A stretch of 24,141 nt of DNA from a virus. Shown here in pieces: positions 1-7,532 of this stretch. Each line of letters opens with the position of its first letter. Position 1 is the first letter of the stretch. The notes beneath the pieces were generated by a model that saw nothing but the letters and a program-made list of their open reading frames with translations, was not told where the DNA came from and ran no database searches. The stretch spans positions 1 through 24,141 of IMG/VR virus record IMGVR_UViG_3300013123_000783. One strand, written 5' to 3'. Both the position numbers and the translations under genes were made by a program.

Positions 1-82
1 AAAAAAAAAATAATATTTTTATTATAATAATAAAAATAAAATAAATGAGTAAAAATTTATTTAATATAAATTATAAAAAGAA

Positions 83-100
83 GGGGGGGGGGGGGGGGGG
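83..100. repeat. Homopolymeric G tract (18 G)
   Basis: Eighteen consecutive G residues sit in otherwise extremely AT-rich DNA. The run ends 10 bp before a TATTTTTG promoter box (111-118), so it covers the place where a Bacteroidetes -33 box would lie. Runs of this kind slip during replication, and a length change here would move or replace the -33 region. An assembly or sequencing artefact near the window edge is the main alternative. Confidence 0.9.
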
Positions 101-110
101 TATTTTTTTA

Positions 111-118
111 TATTTTTG
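111..118 (+). promoter_or_regulatory. Putative -7 promoter box (TATTTTTG)
   Basis: TATTTTTG fits the Bacteroidetes TAnnTTTG -7 consensus and lies 43 bp upstream of the ATG at 162. No TTTG box is seen 17-20 bp upstream because that position is occupied by the G run. Positions 1-82 are AT-rich and show no gene. Confidence 0.5.
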
Positions 119-161
119 ACATTACAATTCTAAAAGGCTATGAATACTTAGAAGATAGAAT

Positions 162-1646
162 ATGAAAAAAACTAAATCCATCTTAGCTTCTTACTTTCGT
201 TTTATTTTACTCTTTATTCCTTTACTTTTCCTTTCCTTTTCTGCCGGTGACAACAAAAGCCATTACAACATCCCACTTGCAGCCTGGAGCGTCACTGCAG
301 GCGATATTGACATGGACGGTGATAATGATATTGTTGTAGGACATAATTCAAATATTCACGGTGTCACTGTACTATATAATACTGGTTACGGATATTTACA
401 ATTAATAGATACCTTATTTATTGATAATGGTTTTCCATCTGTCAACTTTGATCATTTTGATGATAACAGTTTTATCGATATTTATGGTGGACATGTTACT
501 ACTAATCCTTACAATTTTTATATTGGCATTATTTTTAATTTTGGAATCAATGGTTTTGATAGTATTAACTCCTATTTAATAAGTACTAATGAATCCATTC
601 ATTATTTTACCAGTGGAGATATTAATAATGACAATCTAAGAGATATTGTTTTTGCCTCCCATCTCGGACAATTCTGGGGCGTAATTTACAATAGTAATTT
701 TGGTAACTTTTCTACTCCTGAATACCATTATGTGAATGATTATTACCCTTCAGAGATTGCTTGTGGCGACCTTAATGCTGATAATTGTGAAGACATTGTG
801 GTTTGTGGGCAAAACACAGAAGTTTATTTCAGTTATCCGGAGGGATTTCAAAGTATTATATTGGAAACCTATAATTTTAAAGAGGGAGTCTCGATAGAAG
901 ATTTCGACCTCGATGGAGATAATGATATATTAACTTTTGTAGGTATTTCAGTTGCGAATGTGACTAGTCTTATAATGTATGAAAACCATGGAAATAATTT
1001 ATTTGATACAATTGATGAATTTTATTTCCAACCCATGTCGGATCGGTTCTTCGTAACCGATTTTGACAATGATAACCTGCAGGATATTTTATTTCAATTA
1101 TCCAATAAAACTGGCTTTATAATTTACTATAATCAGGGTAATTTTCAGCTTGGCGATTCGCAATTTGTTGCCCTTCCGCCATCAAATCCTGAAGAAGCTT
1201 GGCGAGATTGCTGTAGTGCTGACATTGACGGAAATAGTTACACCGATATAATAACAGTCAAAACCTTAAATGTTCTTTTGCCCGATAACCTATCAATACT
1301 TTTCAACGATGGAATGGGCAATTTTTTAGAAGAACCTTTAACAAATATAGATTTTCAAAATAATAATACCGAAATTTCAATGCATTGTTATCCAAATCCT
1401 TTTGTTACTGATATAACATTTGAAATTAATGAACGAGCAAGCAATAATTCGGAACTTTATATTTACAGCATTCAGGGAAACTTTATTACATGTTTAACAA
1501 ATAATACAAAGGAAGGAGGTCAAAATATAATAAAATGGGACGGGTTTGATACAGTCGGCAAACCTTGCAAACCCGGCCCTTTAGTCGCTTACCTGAAGGT
1601 AAACGGTAAAGTCCGCCAATCAATTAAATTAATTAAATTAAACTAA
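162..1646 (+). CDS. Secreted FG-GAP/VCBS repeat protein with T9SS sorting domain
   Basis: A 494-residue secreted host protein. Residues 1-28 are a signal peptide: lysines, then a hydrophobic stretch ending near FSAG. At least six Asp-rich calcium-loop repeats follow, of the form GDIDMDGDNDIVVG, GDINNDNLRDIV, GDLNADNCEDIVV, EDFDLDGDNDIL, TDFDNDNLQDIL and ADIDGNSYTDII. This is the FG-GAP/VCBS beta-propeller signature. The last 80 or so residues (YPNPF motif, then YSIQGNF, WDGFDTVGKP and a lysine-rich end) match a type A T9SS C-terminal sorting domain, so export across the outer membrane and surface attachment or release are expected. Ligand and role are unknown. The next gene starts 14 bp downstream. 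The promoter carries the 18-G run, so expression may be phase variable. Confidence 0.9.
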   Translation: MKKTKSILASYFRFILLFIPLLFLSFSAGDNKSHYNIPLAAWSVTAGDIDMDGDNDIVVGHNSNIHGVTVLYNTGYGYLQLIDTLFIDNGFPSVNFDHFDDNSFIDIYGGHVTTNPYNFYIGIIFNFGINGFDSINSYLISTNESIHYFTSGDINNDNLRDIVFASHLGQFWGVIYNSNFGNFSTPEYHYVNDYYPSEIACGDLNADNCEDIVVCGQNTEVYFSYPEGFQSIILETYNFKEGVSIEDFDLDGDNDILTFVGISVANVTSLIMYENHGNNLFDTIDEFYFQPMSDRFFVTDFDNDNLQDILFQLSNKTGFIIYYNQGNFQLGDSQFVALPPSNPEEAWRDCCSADIDGNSYTDIITVKTLNVLLPDNLSILFNDGMGNFLEEPLTNIDFQNNNTEISMHCYPNPFVTDITFEINERASNNSELYIYSIQGNFITCLTNNTKEGGQNIIKWDGFDTVGKPCKPGPLVAYLKVNGKVRQSIKLIKLN

Positions 1647-1659
1647 AATTTAGGAGGAC

Positions 1660-3162
1660 CTGACAAAATTAAACAATTTATTTTTACTAGTAGTATTCTG
1701 CATTGTTACATTTAATTTACAATCTCAATTCTCAAGACAGCAAGCTACAGACCTTGTTTTACAGATGTTATCAGCTGAACTTGACTATATTGATGTTTAT
1801 AGGTTAGAGGAACAAAAATCAGGACAGAGTACAATTTTACTGGAAACCGATCAAATCGTAGAACTGCCTTATTCATCAAACTGGGTATTTTTTGTCAATG
1901 ACTTACCATTTGCCAATTGGGCTCATCCATGCAGATATATTTTTGTTGATGTTTTAAGCGGAGAATACCAAACAGTTTATCAAAATTTTTTCCCACCGAA
2001 TTGGAAGATTTCTTATACTACGATTTCTTTAATGAACAGACCTTCATTACAAGATTTACCTGTAAATCCGGATGCTGTTACTGACGAACTTGACCCAAAT
2101 CCACATCTATTCGCTGTAATTATTAATCCTATTGAAGAAGAAAATTGGCTATGGTATGATGTTTCTGCAATTTATTGTACGCTTCTAAATTATTATGGAT
2201 TTACAAAAGAGAATATTTTTATTCATTATGATCACGGTTCAAGTAATATTAGTAATGATTTGGATGGCAATAATGTTTGGGATGATATTGATTATGATGC
2301 GTATGAATCCTCAATTAGCCACACATTTGAGGAATTGTCAGGGGAAAGCAATACATCACCAGAAATACCTAAACTAGGAGCCGCAGACCAGTTATTTATT
2401 TTTATTGATGGTTATGGCTGGATATATAATGGTCATTCATATCTCATTCTCTATAATTCAGATATTATTGATTATGAAATGGCAGGATACCTTGACAATA
2501 TTAATTGTTCTCAAATGATTATAATGATGCAGGCAAACGAAATGGGTGGATTTTATTCAGAATTGTCTGATTACATCAGTTATAATGTTAGTTGTAAGAA
2601 CAGATTTATACAGTCAACTGATTTAGACGGTCAAACTTTTTTAGAAACATGGATTACAGGAATTTATAGTGAATTTGTATATTACTGGACTGCGGCAGTT
2701 CGTGGTTATTATCTGCATAATGCGTATCCCTGGCAAAATTCTTATGAGGTCGGTCATTTTGTATGGGAAGATTACTTCCCAGAATACCCTGAACCTGGTT
2801 GGCACCCTGCTGATTATAATCCAGATTTAAATGGAGATGGATATATACAAATGCTGGAGGCATTTGATTACGCTAATAATTGGGACACATGGTCTCCCCC
2901 GCCAGATGGCGGTTACTATAATCCGAATGATGGCGGAAGTGTTGAACATCCTCAACAATTCATTGATGTATCGTTTTTTGAGGATTATGAGACCCAAGAT
3001 CTGCTTACACTATCCGGATTAGCCGGTCATGTGGTTATCGGGGAAACCGTTGAAAACAGAAATTATATGATTGGCGGTAAGTTTTATATTGAACCTCAGG
3101 TGTCTTTAATTTTTCAGGATGAAACCAATATCTATCTGGGAATAAAGATGCAGATATCATAA
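1660..3162 (+). CDS. Caspase-fold (C13/C25-like) secreted protein, catalytic residues lost; C-terminus frameshifted
   Basis: The first ATG (1765) falls after a signal peptide. The frame is open upstream to a CTG at 1660 just after AGGAGG (1653-1658), giving the N-terminus L/M-TKLNNLFLLVVFCIVTF. Either CTG is used or one base differs from ATG. The middle follows the bacterial caspase-fold pattern: DELDPNPHLFAVIIN, YYGFTKENIF, ADQLFIFIDGYGW, NCSQMIIMMQANEMGGF, EFVYYWTAAVRGYY. In active relatives the second strand ends in DHG and the third in QC-SGG. Here these read DGYG and QANEMGG, so both His and Cys are missing. An EF-hand-like DLNGDGYIQMLEAFDYA follows. The frame stops at 3162, but the adjacent frame continues from 3147 with coherent coding, so the gene is frameshifted. 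It follows the FG-GAP gene directly and may share its promoter. Confidence 0.75.
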   Translation: MTKLNNLFLLVVFCIVTFNLQSQFSRQQATDLVLQMLSAELDYIDVYRLEEQKSGQSTILLETDQIVELPYSSNWVFFVNDLPFANWAHPCRYIFVDVLSGEYQTVYQNFFPPNWKISYTTISLMNRPSLQDLPVNPDAVTDELDPNPHLFAVIINPIEEENWLWYDVSAIYCTLLNYYGFTKENIFIHYDHGSSNISNDLDGNNVWDDIDYDAYESSISHTFEELSGESNTSPEIPKLGAADQLFIFIDGYGWIYNGHSYLILYNSDIIDYEMAGYLDNINCSQMIIMMQANEMGGFYSELSDYISYNVSCKNRFIQSTDLDGQTFLETWITGIYSEFVYYWTAAVRGYYLHNAYPWQNSYEVGHFVWEDYFPEYPEPGWHPADYNPDLNGDGYIQMLEAFDYANNWDTWSPPPDGGYYNPNDGGSVEHPQQFIDVSFFEDYETQDLLTLSGLAGHVVIGETVENRNYMIGGKFYIEPQVSLIFQDETNIYLGIKMQIS

Positions 3163-3773
3163 TTGAACCAGAAGCTGATCTTTCTTCAGGTAAAGCAACA
3201 AAATTCACAAATCTTAATGATTATTATAACGAAATAACTGTGAATGGCTCTTTTACTATTGAAGACTTCGCATCATTTTACAGTGAAGGTGGATTCTGTA
3301 AGATTATTATCAATGGTAATTCTGTCGTTGGTACAAATACAATTTATACAGGCGTAGATGATGGTCAGGTCTGGGTTGTAATTAACAATCAAAATTTGGA
3401 TATTACTTTTGATCAGGCATTTTTAACCAATTCTGTTATCATCGGTTATAATAATCTATTAAATGTAACTAATTCCACTTTCAGTGCGAGTGGACTTTAT
3501 GGTTTAAATGGAAATTATGATATTAGAAATACCGAATTCCGTAATTCATTTGTTGATGTTTTTAATGCTGATGATGATCATAGGTATTTGAATATACTCG
3601 ATCACTGTGAATTTAGCGGAGTTCAGGGAGCCTCAGCAATAAGTATCACTAATTATCCAAATTTCAAAATTGAAGACTGTACTATATTCGGTGGCTCTCA
3701 GGGAATTTACATTTATAATTCCGGTTTTGTTTACTACTCCCCATTCTTTAGACCACGAAATTACTTTTCTTAA
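3147..3773 (+). pseudogene. Beta-helix C-terminal part of the frameshifted caspase-fold gene
   Basis: From 3147 the frame reads DADIIIEPEADLSSGKATKF without a start codon, then repeats typical of right-handed beta-helices (NSVVGTNTIYTG, LLNVTNSTFSASG, LNGNYDIRNTEFRNS, HCEFSGVQGASAISI, FKIEDCTIFGGSQGIYIYNS). It overlaps the end of the preceding frame by 16 bp. Loss of one base around 3140-3146 would explain the split. The end after YNSGFVYYSP looks unnatural, with stops in all frames before the prophage end, so the gene is probably broken again or truncated by prophage insertion. Confidence 0.65.
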
Positions 3774-3814
3774 TTGAAATTAATGATATTATTTGTAGAT
3801 GTAATATAGGCCGT

Positions 3815-3854
3815 TAAAACCAAATGTATAACTTTATCTTTATTTAATTTTTGC
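3815..3854 (+). other. Putative transposase-binding end site L1
   Basis: TAAAACCAAATGTATAA (3815-3831) is followed by TTAATTTTTGC (3844-3854). Both blocks recur in the same order about 93-98 bp further in. The arrangement and the position outside the repressor fit the left-end MuA-binding sites of Mu-like phages. The rest of 3774-4000 shows no gene. Confidence 0.6.
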
Positions 3855-3907
3855 CGGAAATCTTAGTTAATTGCGGATTTGAGGTATGCTTTGCAATGTG
3901 ATGTTTT

Positions 3908-3952
3908 TAAAACCAAATGTATAAATTTATACCATTTTGAGTTAATTTTTGC
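3908..3952 (+). other. Putative transposase-binding end site L2
   Basis: Second copy of the two-block repeat: TAAAACCAAATGTATAA at 3908-3924 and TTAATTTTTGC at 3942-3952. The 17-bp block is identical to that in L1. The block spacing is 5 bp longer, which suggests two recognition half-sites rather than one long duplicated sequence. Confidence 0.6.
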
Positions 3953-4000
3953 TGTTTTTGAGGGATTAAACGGCTGGAACCGGACTTGTGACCAATATTA

Positions 4001-4483
4001 CTACCCTGCCTTTCTTTTTTGCCCACTGGACGGGCTTTTGCCGGTGAGCAGCTCTATTGCCGCCGCCTGGGTGCTTATGGTTTGTATTTGCGCGGCTATA
4101 ACCTGCTCTTTTGCGGCAATGATGCTATCTTTAAGCGCACAGGCCTGGCATTTTACCGGAGACGGCTCTCCTTTTTCGACAACTAACTCAATAGTATCGC
4201 TAACTTGTGCATTCACCTGTGCATTTACCTGTGCATTTTCATAAAAAAATATGATAGGTTCCTTACCCAAAAATATGTATCCAGGATTAACCGGATAATT
4301 AATAAATAATTTCTGTAATAAATCAGCGCTTGTATTTGTCCTAAACTTCAATATTTCTGTAAAAGATTGAGGAGTTAGACCCATTTTTAAAGCAAAATCA
4401 GTATTATTTTTAATTAATTTATTTTTTTTCAGCAAATTAAACACCTCTACAAACCGCTTATTTACTATGTTTTCAGATTTCAT
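4001..4483 (-). CDS. Phage repressor-like HTH protein
   Basis: 160 residues from the ATG at 4483. An upstream ATG in frame (4591) would run through the operator and is unlikely. The N-terminal 60 residues form a lambda-type helix-turn-helix (RFVEVFNLLKKN, DFALKMGLTPQSFTEILKFR), then NYPVNPGYIFLGKEP, a linker typical of Bacteroidetes prophage repressors. Residues about 79-90 are three tandem NAQV units from a 12-bp DNA repeat. The C-terminus (ALKDSIIAAKEQVIAAQIQTI) is a probable coiled coil for oligomerisation. The gene is divergent from the early operon, with a palindromic operator between, as expected for a lysogeny regulator. Target and inducer are not visible. Confidence 0.75.
   Translation of the reverse strand: MKSENIVNKRFVEVFNLLKKNKLIKNNTDFALKMGLTPQSFTEILKFRTNTSADLLQKLFINYPVNPGYIFLGKEPIIFFYENAQVNAQVNAQVSDTIELVVEKGEPSPVKCQACALKDSIIAAKEQVIAAQIQTISTQAAAIELLTGKSPSSGQKRKAG
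4207..4240. repeat. 12-bp tandem repeat inside the repressor gene
   Basis: Nearly three units of TGTGCATTYACC, encoding NAQV NAQV NAQV on the minus strand. Unit gain or loss keeps the reading frame and would change the length of the linker between the DNA-binding domain and the coiled coil. Confidence 0.75.
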
Positions 4484-4514
4484 AAAAAATAAATTAAAAA
4501 TTTCTGTAAAATAA

Positions 4515-4545
4515 TTTGGAAATACAGAAATTCTGTATATTTTTG
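4515..4545 (+). promoter_or_regulatory. Early rightward promoter with embedded operator
   Basis: TTTG (4515-4518), 19 bp spacer, TATTTTTG (4538-4545): a full match to the Bacteroidetes promoter. A perfect palindrome with 8-bp arms around one central base (ATACAGAA A TTCTGTAT, 4522-4538) fills the spacer and touches the -7 box, so a bound repressor would exclude RNA polymerase. A further TTTCTGTAAA half-site lies at 4501-4510 towards the repressor gene. Start of transcription is expected near 4552, just before the ATG at 4569. Confidence 0.7.
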
Positions 4546-4568
4546 TAGCAAAATAATTTACAAAGGTA

Positions 4569-4805
4569 ATGCAGAAAAGTTCAAAAGTCAAATATGAATA
4601 TGATTACCCTGAAAACAGGGCGATAGCAGCCCGGCTGACGATGTTTGAGAAAAAGGAGATAGCTAAGCGGACTGGATACAGCTTATCATACGTGATAATG
4701 TGGAGCCGCGGAATGCGCCGGAGCGCTGTGATAGAAAAAGCAGCGGAGCTGATGACGGAGGTGATGGATTTCAGGGAAAAAAAAGCGGAAGAGATTACTG
4801 TATAG
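4569..4805 (+). CDS. Small HTH DNA-binding protein (Ner/Cro-like position)
   Basis: 78 residues, first gene of the early operon, starting about 17 bp from the predicted transcription start. The centre, MFEKKEIAKRTGYSLSYVIM followed by WSRGMRRS, reads as a helix-turn-helix with a basic recognition region. The C-terminus is a charged helix. Position directly opposite the repressor matches Ner of Mu and Cro of lambdoid phages, which shut down the repressor and early promoters. That role is inferred from position and fold only. Confidence 0.65.
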   Translation: MQKSSKVKYEYDYPENRAIAARLTMFEKKEIAKRTGYSLSYVIMWSRGMRRSAVIEKAAELMTEVMDFREKKAEEITV

Positions 4806-4835
4806 TTCGACAAGCTCACTATAAATATAAGGTAT

Positions 4836-5102
4836 ATGAAAATACTATTCCATACAACGGCAGGCGAACGGAAACCCGGCGAAAAGATATGGCTGAAAGG
4901 TTACCGGCGACCATGGGTAATAATGGGCGAAGATAAAGGACTGGTGAAGGCAAGGCACAGTTTAACGGGGTGCATTATCTGGCTGAGCCCGGGATGGAAA
5001 TGCCAGTATGAGAATAAGGAAATGGAGCAGACACTTGGATTGTCCTCCCCCTGCCCCCTCCAAAGGGGGAAAAAAGCTGAAACAACTGGATTGTCGAACT
5101 AA
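4836..5102 (+). CDS. Hypothetical early protein with palindrome-derived C-terminus
   Basis: 88 residues with no recognised family. It is basic and rich in Gly and Trp (GERKPGEKIWLKGYRRPW, GCIIWLSPGWKC). The last part, LSSPCPLQRGKK, is the in-frame translation of a palindromic repeat (5044-5070), so the ancestral protein was probably shorter at its C-terminus. It lies 30 bp after the HTH gene in the same direction. A TTCGACAAGCTCA fragment (4807-4819) in the gap resembles a widespread bacterial repeat half. Confidence in coding is moderate because the reverse-strand frame is also open. Confidence 0.5.
   Translation: MKILFHTTAGERKPGEKIWLKGYRRPWVIMGEDKGLVKARHSLTGCIIWLSPGWKCQYENKEMEQTLGLSSPCPLQRGKKAETTGLSN
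5044..5070 (+). repeat. Palindromic element copy 1 (in frame in a CDS)
   Basis: Family layout: lead-in CCTCCCCCTG, then CCCCCT, a 4-nt loop, and AGGGGG followed by A. This copy is complete and is translated as SSPCPLQRG at the C-terminus of the 88-residue protein. Confidence 0.85.
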
Positions 5103-5121
5103 ATACTTAAAAAAATGAAAA

Positions 5122-5379
5122 CTAATGTTTTTCCAATGATTCAATTTGTTTGCGAACCGAATTCTTCACAGTTCCGGCGGGCATCCGATTTATGTAGCCA
5201 TCGAGATTTTCGCGGCAAAATTCGTCGAATAATTGCCGGTACTCTTTCGATTTTTTCGCGCTATGGCAAGTATTGAACCAGGCAAAAAACACATCCTCCA
5301 TAGCCTGCACCCTGGAGCAGACCTGGAGGTACTGAGCATAAAGAGAAATGATGTTCTCTTCAGTAATGACTTTATCCAT
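5122..5379 (-). CDS. Hypothetical protein, antisense-oriented within the early region
   Basis: 85 residues starting MDKVITEENIISLYAQYLQV, with mixed helical composition (VQAMEDVFFAWFNTC, YRQLFDEFCRENL) typical of a real small protein. It reads against its neighbours and starts 42 bp from the ATG of the transposase gene, so the two diverge. No family is recognised. A small regulator or lysogenic gene is possible from position, but nothing in the sequence shows a function. No clear promoter was found in the 41-bp gap. Confidence 0.5.
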   Translation of the reverse strand: MDKVITEENIISLYAQYLQVCSRVQAMEDVFFAWFNTCHSAKKSKEYRQLFDEFCRENLDGYINRMPAGTVKNSVRKQIESLEKH

Positions 5380-5420
5380 ACTGTTAATTTTTAGACGCTC
5401 AAAATTAAGAATTTATCCTG

Positions 5421-7514
5421 ATGCCCGAATACCGCACATATAACGACAAACAGACGCTCTGCTGCACAGTGGATGAGCTGGTGACATGCGGATTAAGCAT
5501 AAATAGTATATGGGACGGGCTTAAACGTCATCGCCAGGGCATTGTCACCTGCTGGCCTCACCATAAGGACGGCAAAGTGTGGCTTCACTACGACGGGCTG
5601 CGGGAGGAGTACCGGAACATGTTACGGCAGATCATCTGCCAGGGCAAGGACCCACACGCTGTGGCAGGGGCAGCCATCCTGAACCAGTACACGACGCTGC
5701 GCAAGGAAGATCACGATGCCATAGAGTTGGCGATACTCGACATACCGCAATTATCGGCAAAGAAGAAGCAGATGACCGACGCATGCAGGGTACTGTGGCT
5801 GATGAAGCAATGTACGAACCGGAAGGCGATGCAGAAGCTGCTGCCGTTTGATACGATGAAGGAATTTACCGAGGCAGTTATACATTATATTATAGGTAAC
5901 AAAATTGACCTTCCGCAGAATTATGCAAGGCTGAAAGAAAAGCTGCGGAAATACGACCGGGAAGGGGCGGCATGCGTGATCAAAGCACATAACTACGGCA
6001 ACAGCCACCGGCTGAAGGTGGATGCCGAAACGGAATGGATACTGAACAGCCTGTACGGAAGGCATGACAAGCCTTATTACACCATCCTTCACGGCTTGTA
6101 CGAAGATTTCAGGAAGGGCAGGATGCAACTGACGGACACCGAAACAGGCGAGATCATCAGTTTTGAGCCCTTCGCCGGTAAGAGCCTGGGGATAACGACG
6201 GTTTACAACTGGGTGAACCATACCGGTAACCGCACAACAGTTGACAAGGTACGCACCGAAGGGCTGGAATACGGCAATGTTCACCGCCCGCATATACACA
6301 GGCACTCGCCGCAGTGGAGCTTCAGCAAGATCACGATAGATGACATCGATATTCCTTTCAAAATGAAGGATGGCACGCGCGTGAAGGCTTACGAGATATG
6401 GGATGTGGCGAGCGGCGCCGTGATCGGGCGGGCATACTCGAAAGAGAAGAAAACCACGCTGATGGTGGATGCGCTGAGGAACATGTTCAGGCTGATCGTG
6501 CGCAACGGATGGAAGATGCCTCACCAGATAGAGACCGAAAGGCACTTAGCCTGGGACATGAAAGGAAAAGAGACCGAAAACGGATTTGAAGCCGACATTT
6601 TCTCTACCGGCGCCCTGTTCCCGTTTGTTGAGTTCTGCCTGGGAGGCAATCCGAAGCAGAAACGGGCTGAGCATAACATACGCGGAAAGAAATACCAGTT
6701 ACAGAACAAGCGCGAAGGCTTCCAGCGAAGGCCATTTGCCAGGCTGGAGAGCAACCGGCTGAATAAGGATCGTGACAAGGTAACCTACACTTACGAGCAG
6801 ATATGCGCCAATGAAGATCAGGACATAGAAACATGGAATGCGATGTTGCACCCGGATCAAAAGAAATACCCCGGCATGACCCGGTGGGATGTGCTGACAA
6901 GGAACCAGAATCCTGAACTGAACGAGCCGGCAAAGCATGTGATGGCGCTTTATGTGGGATATGCAACAGAAACTTCGGTACGGAACAGCCAATATGTGAA
7001 GGTGAGGGGACGGAAATACATGCTGCCCGATCCGGAGGAGATCAAGAAGCTGAAGCGGGTGGAGGTATCGGCCTATTACTTAGACAAGAACCCGGAGATG
7101 GTGTACCTGTATCAGGATAAGCATTATATCTGCGCCTGCGACCTTCTGGAGACCTTTAACGAGGCAGCGATAGAGCAGACTGACCGCGACAGAGAGATCA
7201 TGCAGAAGCAGTTCAGCTACAGGGCTAAGTTTGACAAGATGGTGAAGGAGAATGTGGGGAGGATGAAGAGCCTGGATATTGCAAGGGGCGTGGAGCATGG
7301 AGCATGGAGCATGGGGAAGGAGGAGACGATGGATGAGTATGACCAGGTACCGGTGACAGTGACTCAAATTAGGGAAGAGGAAGTGATGGATGAGTATGAT
7401 AAGCCGACCTCCCCAAGCCCCATCCGTCAGGAGCCGGACACAGTCCAAAGAGGAATAAACCACAGAGAACGCAGAGGAGGCACAGAGAATTATATTGATG
7501 AATATGACAATTAA
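5421..7514 (+). CDS. Mu-type transposase (MuA homologue, DDE integrase fold)
   Basis: 697 residues, close to Mu A (663). It pairs the phage ends and joins them to target DNA. The N-terminal 65 residues (TVDELVTCGLSINSIWDGLKRHR) form the Mu-type winged/HTH enhancer-binding region. The RNase H-like core starts at about residue 300: KITIDDIDIPF with D307/D308, then YEIWDVASGAVIGRAYSKEK, and the catalytic Glu about residue 417 in KQKRAEHNIRGKKYQ. The middle acidic residue is not in a canonical DN motif; an acidic cluster (IETERHLAWDM, about 371-380) occupies its place. After residue 600 the tail is low complexity, with three (M/I)DEYD motifs and stretches derived from repeats (GVEHGAWSMG, INHRERRGGTE). 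MuB follows 18 bp downstream. Confidence 0.92.
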   Translation: MPEYRTYNDKQTLCCTVDELVTCGLSINSIWDGLKRHRQGIVTCWPHHKDGKVWLHYDGLREEYRNMLRQIICQGKDPHAVAGAAILNQYTTLRKEDHDAIELAILDIPQLSAKKKQMTDACRVLWLMKQCTNRKAMQKLLPFDTMKEFTEAVIHYIIGNKIDLPQNYARLKEKLRKYDREGAACVIKAHNYGNSHRLKVDAETEWILNSLYGRHDKPYYTILHGLYEDFRKGRMQLTDTETGEIISFEPFAGKSLGITTVYNWVNHTGNRTTVDKVRTEGLEYGNVHRPHIHRHSPQWSFSKITIDDIDIPFKMKDGTRVKAYEIWDVASGAVIGRAYSKEKKTTLMVDALRNMFRLIVRNGWKMPHQIETERHLAWDMKGKETENGFEADIFSTGALFPFVEFCLGGNPKQKRAEHNIRGKKYQLQNKREGFQRRPFARLESNRLNKDRDKVTYTYEQICANEDQDIETWNAMLHPDQKKYPGMTRWDVLTRNQNPELNEPAKHVMALYVGYATETSVRNSQYVKVRGRKYMLPDPEEIKKLKRVEVSAYYLDKNPEMVYLYQDKHYICACDLLETFNEAAIEQTDRDREIMQKQFSYRAKFDKMVKENVGRMKSLDIARGVEHGAWSMGKEETMDEYDQVPVTVTQIREEEVMDEYDKPTSPSPIRQEPDTVQRGINHRERRGGTENYIDEYDN
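7293..7318 (+). repeat. Tandem GGAGCAT units in the transposase gene
   Basis: Three imperfect units of (T)GGAGCAT encode GVEHGAWSMG in the transposase tail. A related fragment (CATGGGGCATGGAG) occurs at 16159-16172 outside coding sequence, pointing to a mobile or expanding low-complexity repeat. Confidence 0.6.
7458..7489 (+). repeat. ACCACAGAG-type repeat copy 1 (inside transposase CDS)
   Basis: AACCACAGAGAACGCAGAGG plus a CACAGAGAA end. The unit is an irregular array of (C)ACAGAG and recurs five more times in the early region. Here it is translated as NHRERRGGTE near the transposase C-terminus. Confidence 0.8.
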
Positions 7515-7532
7515 TGAATTAATAATGTAATT

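Noticed and set aside
3130-3165. Programmed frameshift joining the caspase-fold and beta-helix parts
   Set aside because: No slippery heptamer or downstream hairpin is evident at the junction; a simple indel or sequencing error is more likely.
5751-6545. Minus-strand open frame of 264 codons within the transposase gene
   Set aside because: Antisense to the DDE core; low-information His/Val/Arg composition typical of a shadow frame.
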